From Chlamydiota bacterium (GTDB lineage: Bacteria > Chlamydiota > Chlamydiia > Chlamydiales > JAJFMB01), in assembly GCA_021772355.1 (NCBI GenBank), contig JAJFMB010000077.1:1-6128 (forward strand): DNA of 6,128 bases, given 5' to 3'. The notes under the pieces are model-generated. The model saw only the letters and a program-made list of their open reading frames with translations, ran no database searches and was not told the DNA's origin. The position numbers and the translations under genes are program-made. Positions 5,543-6,128 of this stretch are shown one piece after another. Within the stretch, counting starts at the first letter, position 1. Each line of letters opens with the position of its first letter.

Positions 5543-5845
5543 TTACTCAGAGTGAGAATATCTCTTGCGAGGTTGTCTGTCTCCGCCGCCTCTTCTGTCT
5601 CCATCGCTATCATGAGCAACTTTGACCACGATAGGTCTGCCACCAACATCAGTGCCGTTTAACTGCTCAATAGCAGCATTTCCATCTTCTTCGTTTTCCA
5701 TTTCGACAAAGCCGAAACCACGAGAGCGACCAGAAATACGGTCCATGATGATTTTAGCGCTTACAACATTACCAAGTTTGGCAAAAAGCTCACGCAATTC
5801 ATCACTTGTTAAACTGAATGGTAGACTACCAACAAATAATTTCAT
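5543..5845 (-). CDS. Small RRM-domain RNA-binding protein
   Basis: A 100-residue cytoplasmic protein with a single RNA-recognition motif at about residues 2-77 and a short basic, glycine/arginine-rich tail (DRRGGGDRQPRKR, 83-95). RNP2 is LFVGSL (3-8) and RNP1 is RGFGFVEM (42-49), with the RNA-stacking aromatics in place. The domain closely follows bacterial Rbp-type proteins known from cyanobacteria, chlamydiae and others, which bind single-stranded RNA, often U- or G-rich, and have been linked to cold response and mRNA handling. The specific target cannot be told from sequence. ATG at 5845 has an excellent ribosome-binding site, AAAAGGAG, six bases upstream, suggesting high expression. The gene diverges from mutS and converges with the lipoprotein gene. 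Confidence 0.93.
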   Translation of the reverse strand: MKLFVGSLPFSLTSDELRELFAKLGNVVSAKIIMDRISGRSRGFGFVEMENEEDGNAAIEQLNGTDVGGRPIVVKVAHDSDGDRRGGGDRQPRKRYSHSE

Positions 5846-6090
5846 TTTTTTCTCCTTTTAACTTAGAGCCATATTTCTGCCCAGTAAACAAGGAGAGAAA
5901 AGATGGTCTAGAATCGTTCATTGTGAAGCTCCTAAATAGGCCATTTACAATAATAACCTTTAATAGGAACTTCCTTCTGAGAAGTTTATCAGGTAACTAC
6001 ATTTTTAGCGATCATTTTGTATATTTTTTTTCTTTATGATTTTCATTGTCGTTGTTATGATCCCGGCAAAAAGCCAGTAAGGAAGTGAAA
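5846..6090. other. divergent intergenic region between the RRM gene and mutS
   Basis: This 245-base spacer must carry promoters in both directions. TATGAT hexamers occur on the plus strand at 6035-6040 and 6056-6061, but no good -35 box is at the proper distance. A T8 run lies at 6024-6031. A six-pair inverted repeat AACTTC/GAAGTT with a seven-base loop lies at 5968-5986; its role is unknown. I see no tRNA-like fold and no convincing small gene. Confidence 0.4.
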
Positions 6091-6128
6091 ATGCAGAACA
6101 AAACTACACCAATGATGGCCCAATGGGA
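6091..6128 (+). CDS. mutS: DNA mismatch-repair protein MutS, N-terminus only (partial)
   Basis: Twelve complete codons are visible before the window ends: MQNKTTPMMAQW. The T-P-M-M-x-Q-[YW] sequence is the very characteristic start of MutS domain I, which lies just before the mismatch-recognition F-x-E loop; chlamydial MutS proteins carry Trp in this position, as here. MutS recognises mispaired bases and recruits MutL in the cytoplasm. The ATG at 6091 is preceded by TAAGGAAG with suitable spacing (AAGGA at 6079-6083). Only the start is seen, so the integrity of the gene cannot be judged. Confidence 0.8.
   Translation, partial: MQNKTTPMMAQW

Noticed and set aside
5818..6039. Plus-strand 73-codon reading frame spanning the start of the RRM gene and the spacer
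   Set aside because: It is antisense to the strongly supported RRM start and ribosome-binding site, has no ribosome-binding site of its own, and its composition is that of translated AT-rich spacer.

Overview
The window is about 40% G+C and reads as chromosomal DNA of a Chlamydiota member, most likely an environmental, amoeba-associated lineage (Parachlamydia/Waddlia type) rather than a Chlamydia sensu stricto. This placement is inference. It rests on the TPMMxQW start of MutS at the right edge, a protein with a C-terminal two-lobed hydrophobic block like chlamydial inclusion-membrane proteins, and two large proteins outside the common bacterial families. No mobile element, CRISPR array, tRNA or rRNA is visible.

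Left part (1-1788): the 5' end of an unknown minus-strand gene leaves the window at base 1. An AT-rich divergent spacer separates it from a small secreted protein that is a stand-alone NIF3/YqfO-type (CutA-like) domain. That gene converges tail to tail with a Cu/Zn superoxide dismutase with an export signal, probably a lipoprotein. The dismutase diverges from an exported methionine-R-sulfoxide reductase (MsrB). SodC and MsrB together suggest detoxification and repair outside the cytoplasm, plausible for a bacterium living inside phagocytic hosts.

Middle part (1858-5540), all on the plus strand: a YheT-type alpha/beta hydrolase, then two unassigned proteins that are the most interesting content. 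The 431-residue protein shows what looks like a divergent protein-kinase-like core (Lys, D-x4-N, D) followed by a roughly 33-residue hydrophobic block. The 433-residue protein, starting 62 bases after the first one stops, has a lipoprotein signal and a C-x5-R motif of the kind used by cysteine phosphatases. A surface or host-facing kinase-like/phosphatase-like pair is a testable inference, not a demonstrated function.

Right part (5509-6128): the phosphatase-like gene converges with a small RRM RNA-binding protein gene, with a strong hairpin embedded in the end of the former. A 245-base divergent spacer then leads to the first 12 codons of mutS.
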